From Microcebus murinus (lineage: Eukaryota; Chordata; Mammalia; Primates; Cheirogaleidae): DNA of 64,000 nt. Of the stretch, positions 36,050-47,756 are shown one piece after another. The DNA is taken from assembly GCF_040939455.1 (NCBI RefSeq), contig NC_134120.1, positions 54,017,001 to 54,081,000 on the forward strand. Direction: 5' to 3'. The position numbers were made by a program, and so were the translations under genes. The notes beneath the pieces were generated by a model. That model was given only the letters and a program-made list of their open reading frames with translations, was not told where the DNA came from and ran no database searches. Each line of letters opens with the position of its first letter. Position 1 is the stretch's first letter.

Positions 36050-36361
36050 TATATATATATAAACTGCATATTCTTACTGTACACCAATAAGCCAATCTTG
36101 CATTCCTAGGATAAACCTAATAAGTGAGTCTAGTCTATTAACTATCCTTCTTTTATTTACATCTTCTGAATTTGAATGAAAATTATATCTGCTTCTTAAA
36201 ATGAATGGAATACCATTCTGTATTTTTTATTCCCTTAGAATTCATGTAGGATTTGAATCATCTTTCTCTTAAGTGTTTAGATAAAGTCGCCTGTACAACT
36301 TGCTAGATCTGGTATTTTCCTCATGCTATAATTTTTAATTACTATGTTTTTCAATAATTTT
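35840..36361 (-). mobile_element. Antisense L1 ORF2 fragment, part 1
   Basis: Reverse-strand L1 reverse-transcriptase text (TTAGGTTAAGGAAATTCCCT, CAATCTTGCATTCCTAGGAT) abuts the sense L1 head to head. It contains a (TA)n/(CA)n microsatellite at 36002-36061 and is interrupted at 36362 by a shorter L1 insertion. It resumes at 36629. Confidence 0.75.
36002..36061. repeat. (TA)n(CA)n(TA)n microsatellite
   Basis: About nineteen TA units are followed by five CA units and five to six TA units. It is likely polymorphic. Confidence 0.97.
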
Positions 36362-36628
36362 TTTTTATTCAGGATACTATGGGGTTACAAACATTTTGGT
36401 TATGTGTAATGCATTTGCCCCACCCAAGCCAGGGCTATAAGCGTGTCCCTCCCCCATACAGTGCATTCCTCTTCCATTAGTTGTGGGTTTATCCCCCACT
36501 CACCCCCAATCAGCACCCAATGAGTATTACTACCATGTGAACACCTTACAGTTAGTACCAATTTGATGGCGAGTTAGTCAGTACCAATTTGATGGTGAAT
36601 ACATGTGGCGCATATTTTTCCATCCTGA
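36362..36628 (-). mobile_element. L1 3' UTR insertion with 15-bp TSD
   Basis: This 267-bp antisense L1 3' end contains ATACTATGGGGTTACAAACA, the C-rich block TTATCCCCCACTCACCCCCA and GTACCAATTTGATGGTGAAT. The 15-bp sequence TTTTTCAATAATTTT borders it on both sides (36347-36361 and 36629-36643), so it is a separate, later insertion into the older antisense L1. It is related to the 3' UTR of 47757-49030. Inside, AGTACCAATTTGATGG is duplicated in tandem (about 36555-36592). Confidence 0.9.
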
Positions 36629-38100
36629 TTTTTCAATAATTTTAAGACAATTCTGGATTTCTGTTTTTTCTTGAGTTAATTTTGATAGTTAATATTTTCG
36701 TAGGAATTTGTACATTTTGTCTTTTATTTAGAGGAATACATTTGTTAATATCTTTTTAATTTATCCTCATGCATGTTGTTTTTTCCTTTATTCATCATTA
36801 ATGTTGTTTATTTGTGTCTTTGTCTTTTTTTTTCTTAAACATTTTTGCCAGAGGTTTGTCAGTTTTATTAGCCTTTTCAAAGTAATAACTTTTGCTTCAT
36901 TGATCTCTAATACTAAATTTTTTAAAATTTCTATTATTTCTGCTCTTTATTAATTTTCTTCTACTTTCTTGGAGTTTGTTCTTATCCTTAGGGTAGTAAA
37001 TGCATTAATTTGCATTTTTCTCACATAAACATTTATTTAGAAGTATTGATTTTCCCTCAAAGTTATAGTTTGTCCTGCACCCAATAAGTTTTGGTAGATA
37101 ATGTTTCTATTATCATTAACTATTAAATATTTTTAAATTTGCATTATGATCTCTTTGATCCATGAGTTATTTAGAAACATGATGAGTATATTGAGTATGT
37201 GCTTTATGTCTCAGTGCATGGGTGATCTTTGATTATCTTTTTATTAATAAGTTCCAACTTGATTGCATTATAATTATAGAAAGTTCATTAAAATTTGTGG
37301 ATAAGTTTTCTTAAATATTTTATATCTTCTTAACGGTATTGAAATATTCAGTAGAGTGTTTTATATATTCTTTAGATCAAGATTTTTAATTGTGTTCAAA
37401 TTTTCTGTATACTTACTGACTTTTTGTTTGTTTAATTTATCATCTACTGAAAGACATGTGTTAGAAGAGGTCATATGTTTTGAAACGCAGTTACTAGGTA
37501 AATACAAATTAAGAATTTTCTCTTTGAGTGACTTGAACATTTTATCATTAGGCAGTGATACCATTGTCTTTAGTAATGTTTTTGCTTTACAATTTATTTT
37601 GTCTAATTTCCATATAACTGCCAGTTTCCTTCTAATTAGTTTTTCTGGAATATATTTTCAACCTATTTTAGTTATGTCTGTTATAAATAACATATAGCTA
37701 CATTTTGTCATTTCATTCAAGGCTTACAGCTTTTACCTTTAAACTCTATCATGTTACCACTTAGAACATTTTTAATTTATTGTGATTATGGTATATTTGA
37801 ATGTATTGCTGTTACCTTATTCTATAAGTTATGTTTGTTCCATTTTTTCTTATGCTTCTCCTCCCACCCTACCTTTTCTTGCCCATTTTTTGATTAATTG
37901 CATTTTTGTTTGTCTCATTCTATTTTTTCTTCTACTAATTTGGAAATTATACATTCTCTTTTACTAGTCAGCATAGAAATATTAGCATGTATATTTAAGT
38001 TTAAACTCTACAATTAATTTAATTGCTTAAGTTTCTCCTCATATTAATATGTATCTTTCCTTCTCTTTTAAATATCTCCTGATAAGGAGATTCTCCTGTT
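36629..38100 (-). mobile_element. Antisense L1 ORF2 fragment, part 2
   Basis: This continues 35840-36361. It has GGTTTGTCAGTTTTATTAGC, TTTGCTTCATTGATCTCTAA, GATCCATGAGTTATTTAGAA and other text that is the reverse complement of L1 ORF2 between reverse transcriptase and endonuclease. It is diverged, without intact frames, and the right boundary is approximate. Confidence 0.75.
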
Positions 38101-40899
38101 AACAAGGATTCCCTGAAATTTATAGCACCTACAAAGTAATGTTTGATCTGCGCATTCATGCATTTGGCAAATGTTTGCCTAGGACCCTTTTAAGCTAGAC
38201 TATAGGATTAAAAAGATCAATGAATTTTGGTCTCTGCCCTTAAGACCACCCCTTTTATTCTCTCCTGTAGGAGCAATTTGAAAACCACCAAAGATTGCAT
38301 ATGTTTCTTAATATCCTAAAGCCATGCTTTCCACCTGGTTGGCACATAGCTTTAGTGGTTGTGGGCTTATGCCACTGATGGCCATGCTTCCCTTGGAACA
38401 TCGTCTCTGCTGTCCTTTGCTGTCCATTACTGGTAGCAGTTGTCACTCCAGACCCCACCATCCATTCCCTCAGGTATGGAAGATGCTTTCCATCAGCAGC
38501 CAGTTGTTGCGTTTCTCTCAGCTGATAGTAGACCCCCTTCCACTGTTTGCTTTCCAGTTTTGCTACCTGCCTTTCCACGCAAGTTGTTGATGTGAAATGG
38601 AGTGAACATTTCTAATTTTATTCCATCTACCTCTCTAGTCTTGAACATTTACATGAACCCCTGGCTAGCTCATTTCTTCTTTGAATTGCAGTGGTTCCGA
38701 GAGATGGGATTATATATCTCACTCCGTCTGCTCAGTTACCTCTGCTTTCCCCCTGCCCTGGGCTCATCTTTCATCTTCCTCTCTCCTCTGTCACTCCCCA
38801 TGTCTGGACTTCAGCCAGGCCCATGCACCTCCTTCTGCAGCTTGTGTGCCTTCTCCTCTCTCTTCTGCCTTAGAGCTTTGTCTAAAAGCGCTAACATTTT
38901 AAAAAGATTCCACTGGTGAAAACATCTTCTCAGTCATCAGAGGCCAGGGGTATTCAGGAGGTAAAGTAATAATGTTGGTCTGTGTGGGTCTTTTATAAGT
39001 TGTATTGCAAGTCAGCCGCTGCCAGCATTTAGAAACAGTACAACTTGTCCTGTAAGTTGGACGGGCAGAAAGGAGGAGGAATTGGAGCTGGACAAATAAT
39101 TTGGAACTGATGGAAAAGTCATTTGCTGAAAAGTCCCCCAGGGTTTGCCCATTTTCCTCTGCCCTTTTGAAATTCCTCTGAATGTTAGTTCTGACTGTCA
39201 GGTTGTAGTCCCGTAATGTTTTCGTTTCAATCCTGCAGCTCTTGTACCGTGGGGAGGTGACTGTTCTGCTGCCAGTGTGCTCAAAACCCTTGTCACTGTG
39301 CTCGGGAGCACTGGGTGGCACTGGCACTTCCCCCATAGATGGAGCTGACCAGAATTGCTCGCTCATTGTCATGCCATCCTGTGCTTTGTTGGTGGCGAGT
39401 AAATCTTTCATGGAGTCTTCAGTGCTTTACGCTTTGTTTAGGGCCTTCATGTCCAATTTCCATGCCAGACTTCTTGTTGATAGCTTGGCAGCGAGCTCAT
39501 GGATATTATTTACCTCTTAACCATTTTAAACAGCCTCAGATAGGCTGCAGAACATGGAATTTGATCTATTTTGCACTAAAGTTTTTTAATTTATATGTCT
39601 GAGTTCTAGCTATGACTCCTACATTGGTCAGATAACTTTAATCCTTTTATAAAAAAATGCCAATATTTGATATCAGTATTCCCATAAAATAAATAAATGA
39701 TTCTTCATAATTGCTTTTCCCATGTGACTCTTTCCAATAGTTTTTGCTCCAAAATTGTTTGAGTAGTGGCTGTCATGATTCTTATGAACTGGCAATTATG
39801 TCAAAACAATTTAATCAGTGCTTGAGCTGTGCTGGCATTGCTCTTGGTAGACCATTTTTCAGAATGACATCCCCCAAGCATTTGTTAAATAATTAGGCCT
39901 ATAAACTGTCTTCCCACAAGTGCTCTCGGAAGTCCTGTTAGACATGCAGAGTCGTAGGGACGTAGCCCTTTGCACTGCTATCAGTGACAGAACCCTGTTA
40001 AGCAAAGTTCAAAGACTTTTGAGCCGGGGTGGATAAGAGGCAGAATTCTCTGTCCTCAGGAAACATTCCTCCAATGTCCTTGTCAAGAGCTTGCATACAT
40101 AATTAATCAAGGAAGAGCTCACTGGGATTTTGATTGACATCAGACATCATTCCAGCATCACATGTTGAAGGATCCCGGCAGGGTTTCACCTTAATTTACG
40201 GGCCATATACGATTAGCCTTCAGCCGACAGTCATTGTTGGAAATGTGTCTTCTGCAACCTGCAACTGGTAGGTGCTGTAAGAAAGTAACCTCATAAAAAA
40301 AATTAGTACTAGATTTTTAAATTGTGATTAAAAGGATTATAAAAATCAAAGCATCCCTTTTTCAGCTCTCTCTGTTTGATTTATGAGGAGGCTAATAATG
40401 GAAACGTAAAGACACCAATGGTTCCAAGACTCTCTTGTGTTGAGAGCTTTGCAGGTAAATAAAGGAATGTTCTGTTGTTTAAGTGAGGCATGAATCAGGT
40501 CAGAAAGACTTAAAATCGAAAGCTGTTTCCTGGCATCCATGCTACTGGCCAGGAGGGCACACTCTGCTACATAGTTTGCCTGCTGGTGAACCTCTCAAAA
40601 CCTCCAGATCCTCCTTTAAAAAAAGGGATCATGGCCACCACTGTTGGGAGGATACTTTGTGCATGCATCTATGTGTATGCATAAAGATAAAAATAGATGT
40701 TCTCACTGTGCTCCAGAACTGGGTCCTTTCATTCCTGGATCACTGTTGGAGCCATCAAGCCAATGTCTCTGCTCGATTCAGTCATTGTACCCCCACCAGG
40801 TTTGCTTTCTTTGGTCACATTGAAATATTACTCGCTCCCCTACACTTGGAATCTCACAGAGCCTAAAGCACTGAGTGGTTATGACCCCTCATCCATGCG
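38101..40899. other. Intronic sequence, mostly unique
   Basis: No exon is seen. 38250-38900 has several overlapping short open frames on both strands without family resemblance. 40080-40280 is a complex unique stretch with ACATAATTAATCAAGG that could be conserved, untested. Confidence 0.5.
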
Positions 40900-41430
40900 C
40901 TCCATCCCACCTCTCCTTGTATCCCTGTGTTTGGTGATAGAAATCTCTCACTCGGGTCCAATCACGTCCTCACGTTCCCTCATTTCCGCACCTCTGTCTT
41001 TGTTGCAGGCATCACTTGCATCTACTTTGAGCCCATTTCTATCCTTTTGCTTTGAAAGTCCTTCTGGCCGTCCTACCACGACCGGCTCAGGTCCCATCTC
41101 CTTGAGCCCGTCAGGAGACGGCTAATTATTTAACAAATGCTTGGGGTATGTCATTCTGAAAAATGGTCTTGAGCCCCTCAGTCTTGCCCCTCAGCCCATC
41201 ATGCCGTCACAGATTTCTCCTTTCTCTAAACCTTAGTGCACATTGGAGTCCCCACAGTGTCAATTACCCTCTGTTTACTACTGCCTTCTGCCATTTTTTT
41301 GTCTGCTTTATGAGTGTCACAACAGGACTGCATCTTCTCCAAGCAGGAGGCCTTCAGTTCTTTATGTGGTCTCCACAGCATGTGGCACTGTGCTCAATAC
41401 CTAGTAGATACAAGGGTTGACTCTTTGGAA
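40900..41430 (+). mobile_element. Possible L2 remnant
   Basis: The C/T-rich text, ending with ATGTGGCACTGTGCTCAATA and CCTAGTAGATACAAGG, resembles the 3' end of old L2-type repeats (GGCACAGTGCCTGGCACATAGTAGG). The support is weak. Confidence 0.35.
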
Positions 41431-41569
41431 CTGTCTCAGGGTAAGTCAGCACAGGCTGGTAATGCTGAAGTTTAGCAACCAGTTATAACTTCTCGGTTCT
41501 GAAAATTTTTAGTACCATTTAGTGGACTTCTTCATGATGGTAGTAAGAGAAACCAATGTTTGTATCACA

Positions 41570-41735
41570 ACAGCAACTAACGTTACTGAGCTGAGCATGT
41601 CTGTGTTATCTCACTCAAGGTCACCACAACCCTCCCACTTTAGACACGAGGTAACTGAGGCTCTCAGCCATGTCACCAAACTCAAGAGAGATACTGGAAT
41701 TCAAACCCAAGACTCACTCCAGGGCCCGGGCCGTT
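41570..41735 (-). mobile_element. MIR SINE
   Basis: GTTATCTCACTCAAGGTCAC, CCACTTTAGACACGAGGTAA and CTGAGGCTCTCAGCCATGTC, with TGGAATTCAAACCCAAGACT, are the reverse complement of MIR (ATGAGGAAACTGAGGC...TTCGAACCC). Confidence 0.8.
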
Positions 41736-44445
41736 TTCTAGGTATAACGAGAAAGTGGAAGCTCCCTTCCCCCCTTCCCTGTACTTTGGGCCTGTGAAAC
41801 CTGAATGGGTGGAGAACAGGGGAGAATGAGTGGACAGAGATTCTGTGTATGTCACATACCAGACCACTTTCTCCTAATTGTGAGTGACAGAAATAACACA
41901 GTTTGTAGAGATTTGTCACACCATAATCTTATTTTTTATTTTTCCCAATATAAAAAAAGATAGAAATGTTGAAAATTAAGTGTATTGACTGTATGACTAT
42001 ATGTTGTTGATGTTAGAGCTTTTATCATGCAAAATGATGTAGTTTTACTTGTATTATTTGTACAATTGGACTGTAGTGGATATCAGACTTACCTAGTGTT
42101 CAGTCAGATTTGAGTGTGGGCTTGCCCCAGTCAGCACTGAAGAGCCCTTGCAGAAGGTGGCCAAATGAAAGCAAAGTGTGTTTCCTTTGGTGTTGGCCAC
42201 CAGAGCAAAGCCATATAGTGCTTAAAACATTGTAATACATTTTTGCAGAAAGTGCAATATGTGTGGTCACATAAAGGAACCATGGAGAAGAGACATTGAA
42301 ATTGTCTGTCAGTGTTCGATATGTAGAAATAAACATAATTCAAAACATTAATATTCACTTATACAAACATACAAACTTTCAGAATCTAATTAAAATCTTG
42401 CAGAGTAAAGGCAAAGACAGATAATCAAGATTTTTAAAATCTTGTTTTCGGTGCATGTCTGTGTGAGCATTTTGTGCTTTAGTGTGTTTGAAGTTCTCTT
42501 GGCATGGTGAATTGGAAGAAAAGAAACTATGGAAAAATACAAGCATATATACAAAGTAGGATTTTTGTTTCTCAGTACATAATATTATTTCATTTCTGTG
42601 TCATGAATGGGTGGCACACACTTTTTCTTTAGGTCTTTTGGCCAAACCTTATACAGATACTTCGGTATACATATCCTGCATACCATCCAAGAAAATATCT
42701 AAATTGATCTCAAATGGATCTAATGAAAAAGTCAGGCCTAGCATCTTTGTAATAACAGTATCTATACAGTAGCCAAAATTGCTTTCAAGTTTTTATTTGG
42801 GGAGCATTGCAAAATATTAAAGCATCTTCTGTCTCCTTAGCTGAACTTTTATAATATTTTATAGCAGCTAATTTAACTCAAGTACACAATTCTAATGAAA
42901 GAAGTTGTAGGATAAAAAGGTAGAGCTGAAATGTATATAAATCTTTGGTGTCCTTGCAGATCTGATAAACTGCCATACTTTCCTAAGCTTATGCAAAACA
43001 GAAAGTGAAGAAGCATATTGCAGAAAACTAAATTATACATGAAGTCATTAAACCTCACCCTTTGCTTCTGATTGAGGGATTGCTGCAGTCGCCAGTGAGA
43101 GCAGAGGCAAAATGAAAAAATAAATAAATGAAAGACCTGATCACATTATACATTTCAGTGGAAATGTAATTGCTTAGAAGTTCGTTTGAAGTTCTTCCGG
43201 ACATGCAAAATTGCATGTAGCTACTGGAAATAAGAAGGGGGCCATGGCACGTAGCATCCTTGTGAACTCAGAATCTAATTCTCATGTGTATGGGGTACAG
43301 GGAGCGAGAAGAGGATTGCCAGAGATGCTGGTGTACAAATCTGCATATCCCAATCCACCCCAAACTCTCCCATCTATTGAAATGTACACCCTTTGTCTTG
43401 ACCTGTTTTTCCAGCCAGAGGTGTATTTATGTACATAACATGCACCATTTACTTGTTTTTCAAAGAGGTTTTGTGACTGCCTCTTTGAAAGCGTGTCTGA
43501 ATTGACAAGCTCTTTAGGAGGGTTCTGAAATCCCCTTTTTCAAAGATTACATATCCTGGAAGATGTTCTCATCTGTCGAGGATGAGCTAAATGTGAGCAT
43601 CTTGAAAGGATGAAGATGCAATAATGACCTCCCTTAAGGTCATCTTCCATGGCTAGTAACGTGAAATGGTAAAGGCATGAAGTTGGCACCTGTGCAAGAC
43701 TTCGTAGCACTGAGGCCTGTCTTAGCAGGCAGGGCTGGAGAAAGAAGGAAGGCCCTTTTCTGACCCTTAATTAACTGCTAGGACTCTGCAGATTGCTGCT
43801 GGCCTTCAGCATCCCCATATAGTTCTTAATTAATTCTAGCTGCCGGAGGAGCCCACACTGCATCATTAGTGTTCTAACCCTACCTAAGGAGTGGGTTAAT
43901 GGCCATGGTAGGCCCATGGACTGTAGTTCCTTTCATTTGACAGCGTGTCCTGAAGGCTCTGTCGTGGGGAGGGTCTGCCTCCGAGAGTGGGTCTGTTTTA
44001 ATCAGCACATCACAGGCCCGTAGTACGTCTCCCTGCTCGGTGATAATGACACCTCTGAAGAAAATAAAGAATATGAATGTTCACTACGGAAAGGATGTTC
44101 AGAGAAGCAGAAATTGTATGTGTGTACCCAGCCATGATTCTGGCCTGCAGAGGAAGAGCCGTACTTCCCTGGCCAGTTGTTCCTAGTTTCCCGGCACTGA
44201 GGCGACATCCCCTAAAGCATTCTGTGCTTGTTCCCACTCTGTGTTCACCAAACAGCCTTAGCTCAATGACCTGGCTTTCTAGCTAGTGCCACCGCCTAGG
44301 GCACAGCGGGCATATTGGGCATTTGGAAAGGAAACATCCCATTTTAGATTAGCACGACAGCATTCAGGGCCATGCCTCAGAGTGACTTTGATTTAATGTG
44401 CACGCACCCATAACAGGAAACAGCGCACCTTTGGAGTGCTAGGTG
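41736..44445. other. Intronic sequence, mostly unique
   Basis: No exon is seen and no repeat is named. 43740-43910 is a complex stretch with two TTAATTAA-type sites (43770 and 43830) that could be conserved, untested. Confidence 0.5.
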
Positions 44446-45124
44446 TGTTGGTTTGCAAGGGCTGCCACAGCAAAGTGCCACGGGCTGGGTGGGCGGCTTA
44501 ACACATTGTCTGGCACACTAGAAAGAAAATTATTCTCCTTGGGGCCGTGGTGTTTTATTATGAAAATAAAATAAAAACTTCAAAAACAAAATAATCTTTT
44601 CTAATTTAATAAAAAATTTGTCATTTATTGTTTTCTATGCATGAGTTATATGCAATTAAATTGTTACTATTAATTGTAACAATAAGAACATCAACAAGTA
44701 AGATTTTCATGAACTAACTGCAGTTTTACTTATGCTTCGCAAGGCCCTGAGCTCAAAACTAGCATGAGTTAAGTACAACTCACATGGCAGTTATTGTGTT
44801 AAACAACAGAAATGTTTGTCCTCACAGTCTAGAGGCTTGAAGTCCAAGATCAAGTTGCCAGCATGGTTGGTTTCCTCTCCTCTAACTTCGGCTTTCAGAT
44901 GATCATCTCTGCGCATGTATGTCCCTGGTGTTTCTGTGTGCCCTAAACTCCTCCTCTTAAAAGGACACCAGTCATGTTGGATGAGGACTCACCCTAATGA
45001 CTTCAGTTTAACTGAATTACTTCTTTAAAGGCCTGATCTCCAAATATAATCACATTCTAAAGTACTAGAGGTGAGTACTTATGACACATGAATTTTGTAG
45101 GGGACATAATTCAGCCCATAATAC
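44446..45124 (-). mobile_element. MLT1-type MaLR LTR, antisense, split by piggyBac element
   Basis: The + strand reads GCAAGGGCTGCCACAGCAAA, GCCACGGGCTGGGTGG and GGCTTAA. After a 297-bp insertion it continues AACAACAGAAATG, TCACAGTCTAGAGGCTTGAA, AAGGACACCAGTCATGTTGG, ACCCTAATGACTTCAG and ATAATTCAGCCCATAATA. This is the reverse complement of a mammalian apparent LTR retrotransposon (ERVL-MaLR, MLT1 group) solo LTR. There are no internal viral genes. Confidence 0.75.
44502..44798. mobile_element. piggyBac-type MITE (297 bp) with TTAA target duplication
   Basis: A non-autonomous DNA element is bounded by TTAA at 44498-44501 and 44799-44802, the target duplication specific to piggyBac transposases. 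Its ends are CACATTGTCTGGCAC and, reversed, CACAATAACTGCCATG, which agree at 8 of the first 11 bases as imperfect terminal inverted repeats. The interior is AT-rich (AATCTTTTCTAATTTAATAA) with no coding frame. Removing it restores the LTR text GGCTTAAACAACAG exactly, so the insertion site is clear. A burst of such piggyBac elements is known from the mouse lemur. My assignment to that group is from the TTAA and termini, not an alignment. Confidence 0.85.
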
Positions 45125-45256
45125 TAAGGAAAGCAAATTTCTTATTCAGGAAGGCTAAGAGATCTCACAATTTGAGACTTGACCCAGGGACCTTCTCCAA
45201 GAGGTTGGGCTGGGCAGCATGTCAGACCCATTGGTGGGTCCCTGTAATCACAGCTT

Positions 45257-45420
45257 GAGCTGTCCAGAATGGTAGCTGTTCACCACATATGTCTATTTAA
45301 ATTTAATTAATTTAAATAAAAGTTAAAATCCAGTTCCTTAGTCATCCTAGCCTCATTGCAAATGCTCAGTAGTCACAGTGGCCTAATGGCTATTGTATTG
45401 GGCAGTGCAGATGGAGAACA
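45257..45420 (-). mobile_element. hAT-Charlie type MITE
   Basis: The ends GAGCTGTCCAGAATGGTAGC and TATTGTATTGGGCAGTGCAG match the CTGTCCAATACGGTAGC-type termini of Charlie-derived non-autonomous elements, with the TTTAAATTTAATTAATTTAA core. It is diverged. A second member is at 62420-62600. Confidence 0.65.
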
Positions 45421-45425
45421 TGTCT

Positions 45426-46639
45426 GTCAATGTAGTCACTGCCGTTACTGTTCCTGTTCTGGAGGGGCCACGTGCAATAGCTCTGGGAGTCATTGAAGCA
45501 GTCCCTGCAGCAGGCACCCTACAGCTGCTGGCTTTGTGCCCAGCCCTGTGCTGAGAAGTTAAAAATAAGGACAAGGGCCCTCTCATCAGACAGCACATAA
45601 TCTAATTGTGCCAGTAAAAATAAAATCCTGCATATCAGATGTGTGAAGAAAACTTAAGTGGCAGTACTAATAGCTACAGTTGAATTTTGGAGGGAAAAAA
45701 GAGCAATGGTGACTAAAGAAGAAAATACATGGAAGAGAGAGATTTCAGTGAGTTATAATAGATTAACTTGGCAAGGCAGGCGAAGGATGGGTCCCCTGCT
45801 CAAGGGGCGTGATATCCCACAGAAGCTGGAACATGGCAGGTGTAGAAGACAGCTGTCATCAGGCCCTGTATTTGGTACATACGGTAACATCCATGCTTTC
45901 GTGCTCTCCTTTGAGAGAGCATGATTTCTTAGCTGATTTCTGATTTCTTAGCTTCTGAAATCTTAGCTGATTTCTTAGCTTCTCCTGCTCTTCCTCAGCC
46001 CTTCCTGTTCATTCATTGGTACGCCCTTGGGCTCCTGCACATCCTGGCTGATCCACAAAGGTCTCCTCCACTCTGCTGTCTTCCTCTAGAACTGTTTTGT
46101 TCCTGTTCTCTCCTCTTCCCCCTACAGTAGGCTGCTTGTTGCAGGGATTACTTTACTGACTACCAAATCCGTTCAGCAGCCTGTCCTATAGCAACAGACA
46201 CCCCTGCCATCAAGAGGACGTGGCTCTTGAGCACCTTCTAAGCGGCTGGGACCCCTGTGGGCTGTTTGGGGAGTTTGACTGCTCCGTAAACTGCGAATCA
46301 GCAGCCTCCTTTGCCTCAGCCCTTTCAGCAACCTGACCTTTCTCCAGGGGATGCAGGAAGCTTTCAGTGACACTGGGAAAAGGTGCCACATCCCAGTTTG
46401 TTCAGTTAGAGGTAGAAGCGAAGTGGGGAAGAGGACACTAAGGGTCACCCGGGGGAGCCTGCCTGCTGGTGGTCCACAGATGCATTTAAGAAAAGCATCT
46501 CCTGACTTACTAAGTACTGATACTGACACTGTGATCACTGAGTCAGTGTTGATTATTCACTGTCAGTTACTACCCAATTTAGTAATTTAATTATGAGACA
46601 TTACAGACTTTTGCAGGCTTTAAATCAAATAAAAGTTAT
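45426..46639. other. Intronic sequence, mostly unique
   Basis: No exon is seen. A small imperfect tandem array of GATTTCTTAGCT units lies at 45923-45982. Open frames at 45658-45924 and 46173-46538 have no family resemblance. Confidence 0.5.
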
Positions 46640-47752
46640 TTTTCCAGGACCTCAGGCCTGCTGAAGAATTCTCAGCCATCACACTAAAAGCACAATCCAT
46701 AAAGGAAAAAAGATCAAGAAATTGGTCTTCAAAATTTAAAACTTTTGCTGTGAAAGACACTCTTAAGAGGATGAAAAGACAAGCTAAAGAATGGAAAAAA
46801 TATTTTGCAACCACATATCTGACAAAGGACTGATATCTAGAAAATATAAAGAACTCTGAAACTTAGCAAAAATAATACAATTAGAAAATGGGCAAAGACC
46901 TGAAAGGCACTTCACCAAAGAGGATATTTGAATAAACACGCAGTCAACATTGTGAGTCATTAGGATAATGCAAATTATGACCACAATGAGGTATCATCAC
47001 CACACATTACAACAACTAAAACAAAAGTAGGAAAATACCAAATGCTGGTAAGGATGCAGAGAAACTGGATTGCTCATAAGCTGCTGGTGAGATTATGAAT
47101 CGATGTGGCCATTGTGAAAAAGAGTCTGGCAGTTCTTAAAACACTCAACATAGATTTACCGTATGACCCAGTAGTAGCAGTCCTGGGCATTTATCCCAAA
47201 GAAGTGAAAACTTACATCCCCGCAAACTCTGTAAATAAATATCCCTAACAGCTTTTTCTGTAATAGCGAAAAACTGGAGACAGTCAAATTGTTCTTCCAT
47301 CAGGGAATGGATAAACAAACTATGGTACATCCAAACCATGGAATATTACTCAGCCGTTAAAAGGGCCAAACTATTGCTACATGAGAAAATTTGGTTGGAT
47401 CACAAGGGCATTGTGCTCAGGAAGAAAGCCAATACGTCATGATTTGATTTATAGGATCTTCTTGAAGTGGTGTAGAAATTGTAGAGATGAAGAATAGACT
47501 AGTGGATGCTGGAGCTCTTGGTGGTGAAGGGTTACTTCTGTATTTGACTGGGGTGGTAGCTATAAAAATCTGCACTTGAGATAAAATGGTATGGAACAAT
47601 ACCCACACACTGTACCAATTTCAGTTTCCTAGTGTATAGTTATGCAAGGTGTAATCATTGGGGAAAACTGAGGAACACATGGAACGTCTGCATACTACCT
47701 TTGCAGCTTCCTGTGACTCTTTAATTACTTCAAAATAAGTTTTTAAAAAGCT
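46640..47752 (+). mobile_element. Old L1M 3' end, sense
   Basis: Diverged ORF2-end text occurs in order: ATCTGACAAAGGACTGATAT, AATGCAAATTATGACCACAA, GATGCAGAGAAACTGGATTG, CAAACTATGGTACATCCAAA and TGGAATATTACTCAGCCG. An L1M-type 3' UTR follows, ending GCATACTACCTTTGCAGCTT and TTCAAAATAAGTTTTTAAAA. Frames are broken throughout. Confidence 0.8.
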
Positions 47753-47756
47753 CTTC

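Noticed and set aside
36002..36061. Alternating TA/CA tract as a possible CRISPR-like or regulatory array
   Set aside because: A simple microsatellite in an L1 within a primate intron. No spacer-repeat layout exists anywhere in the window.
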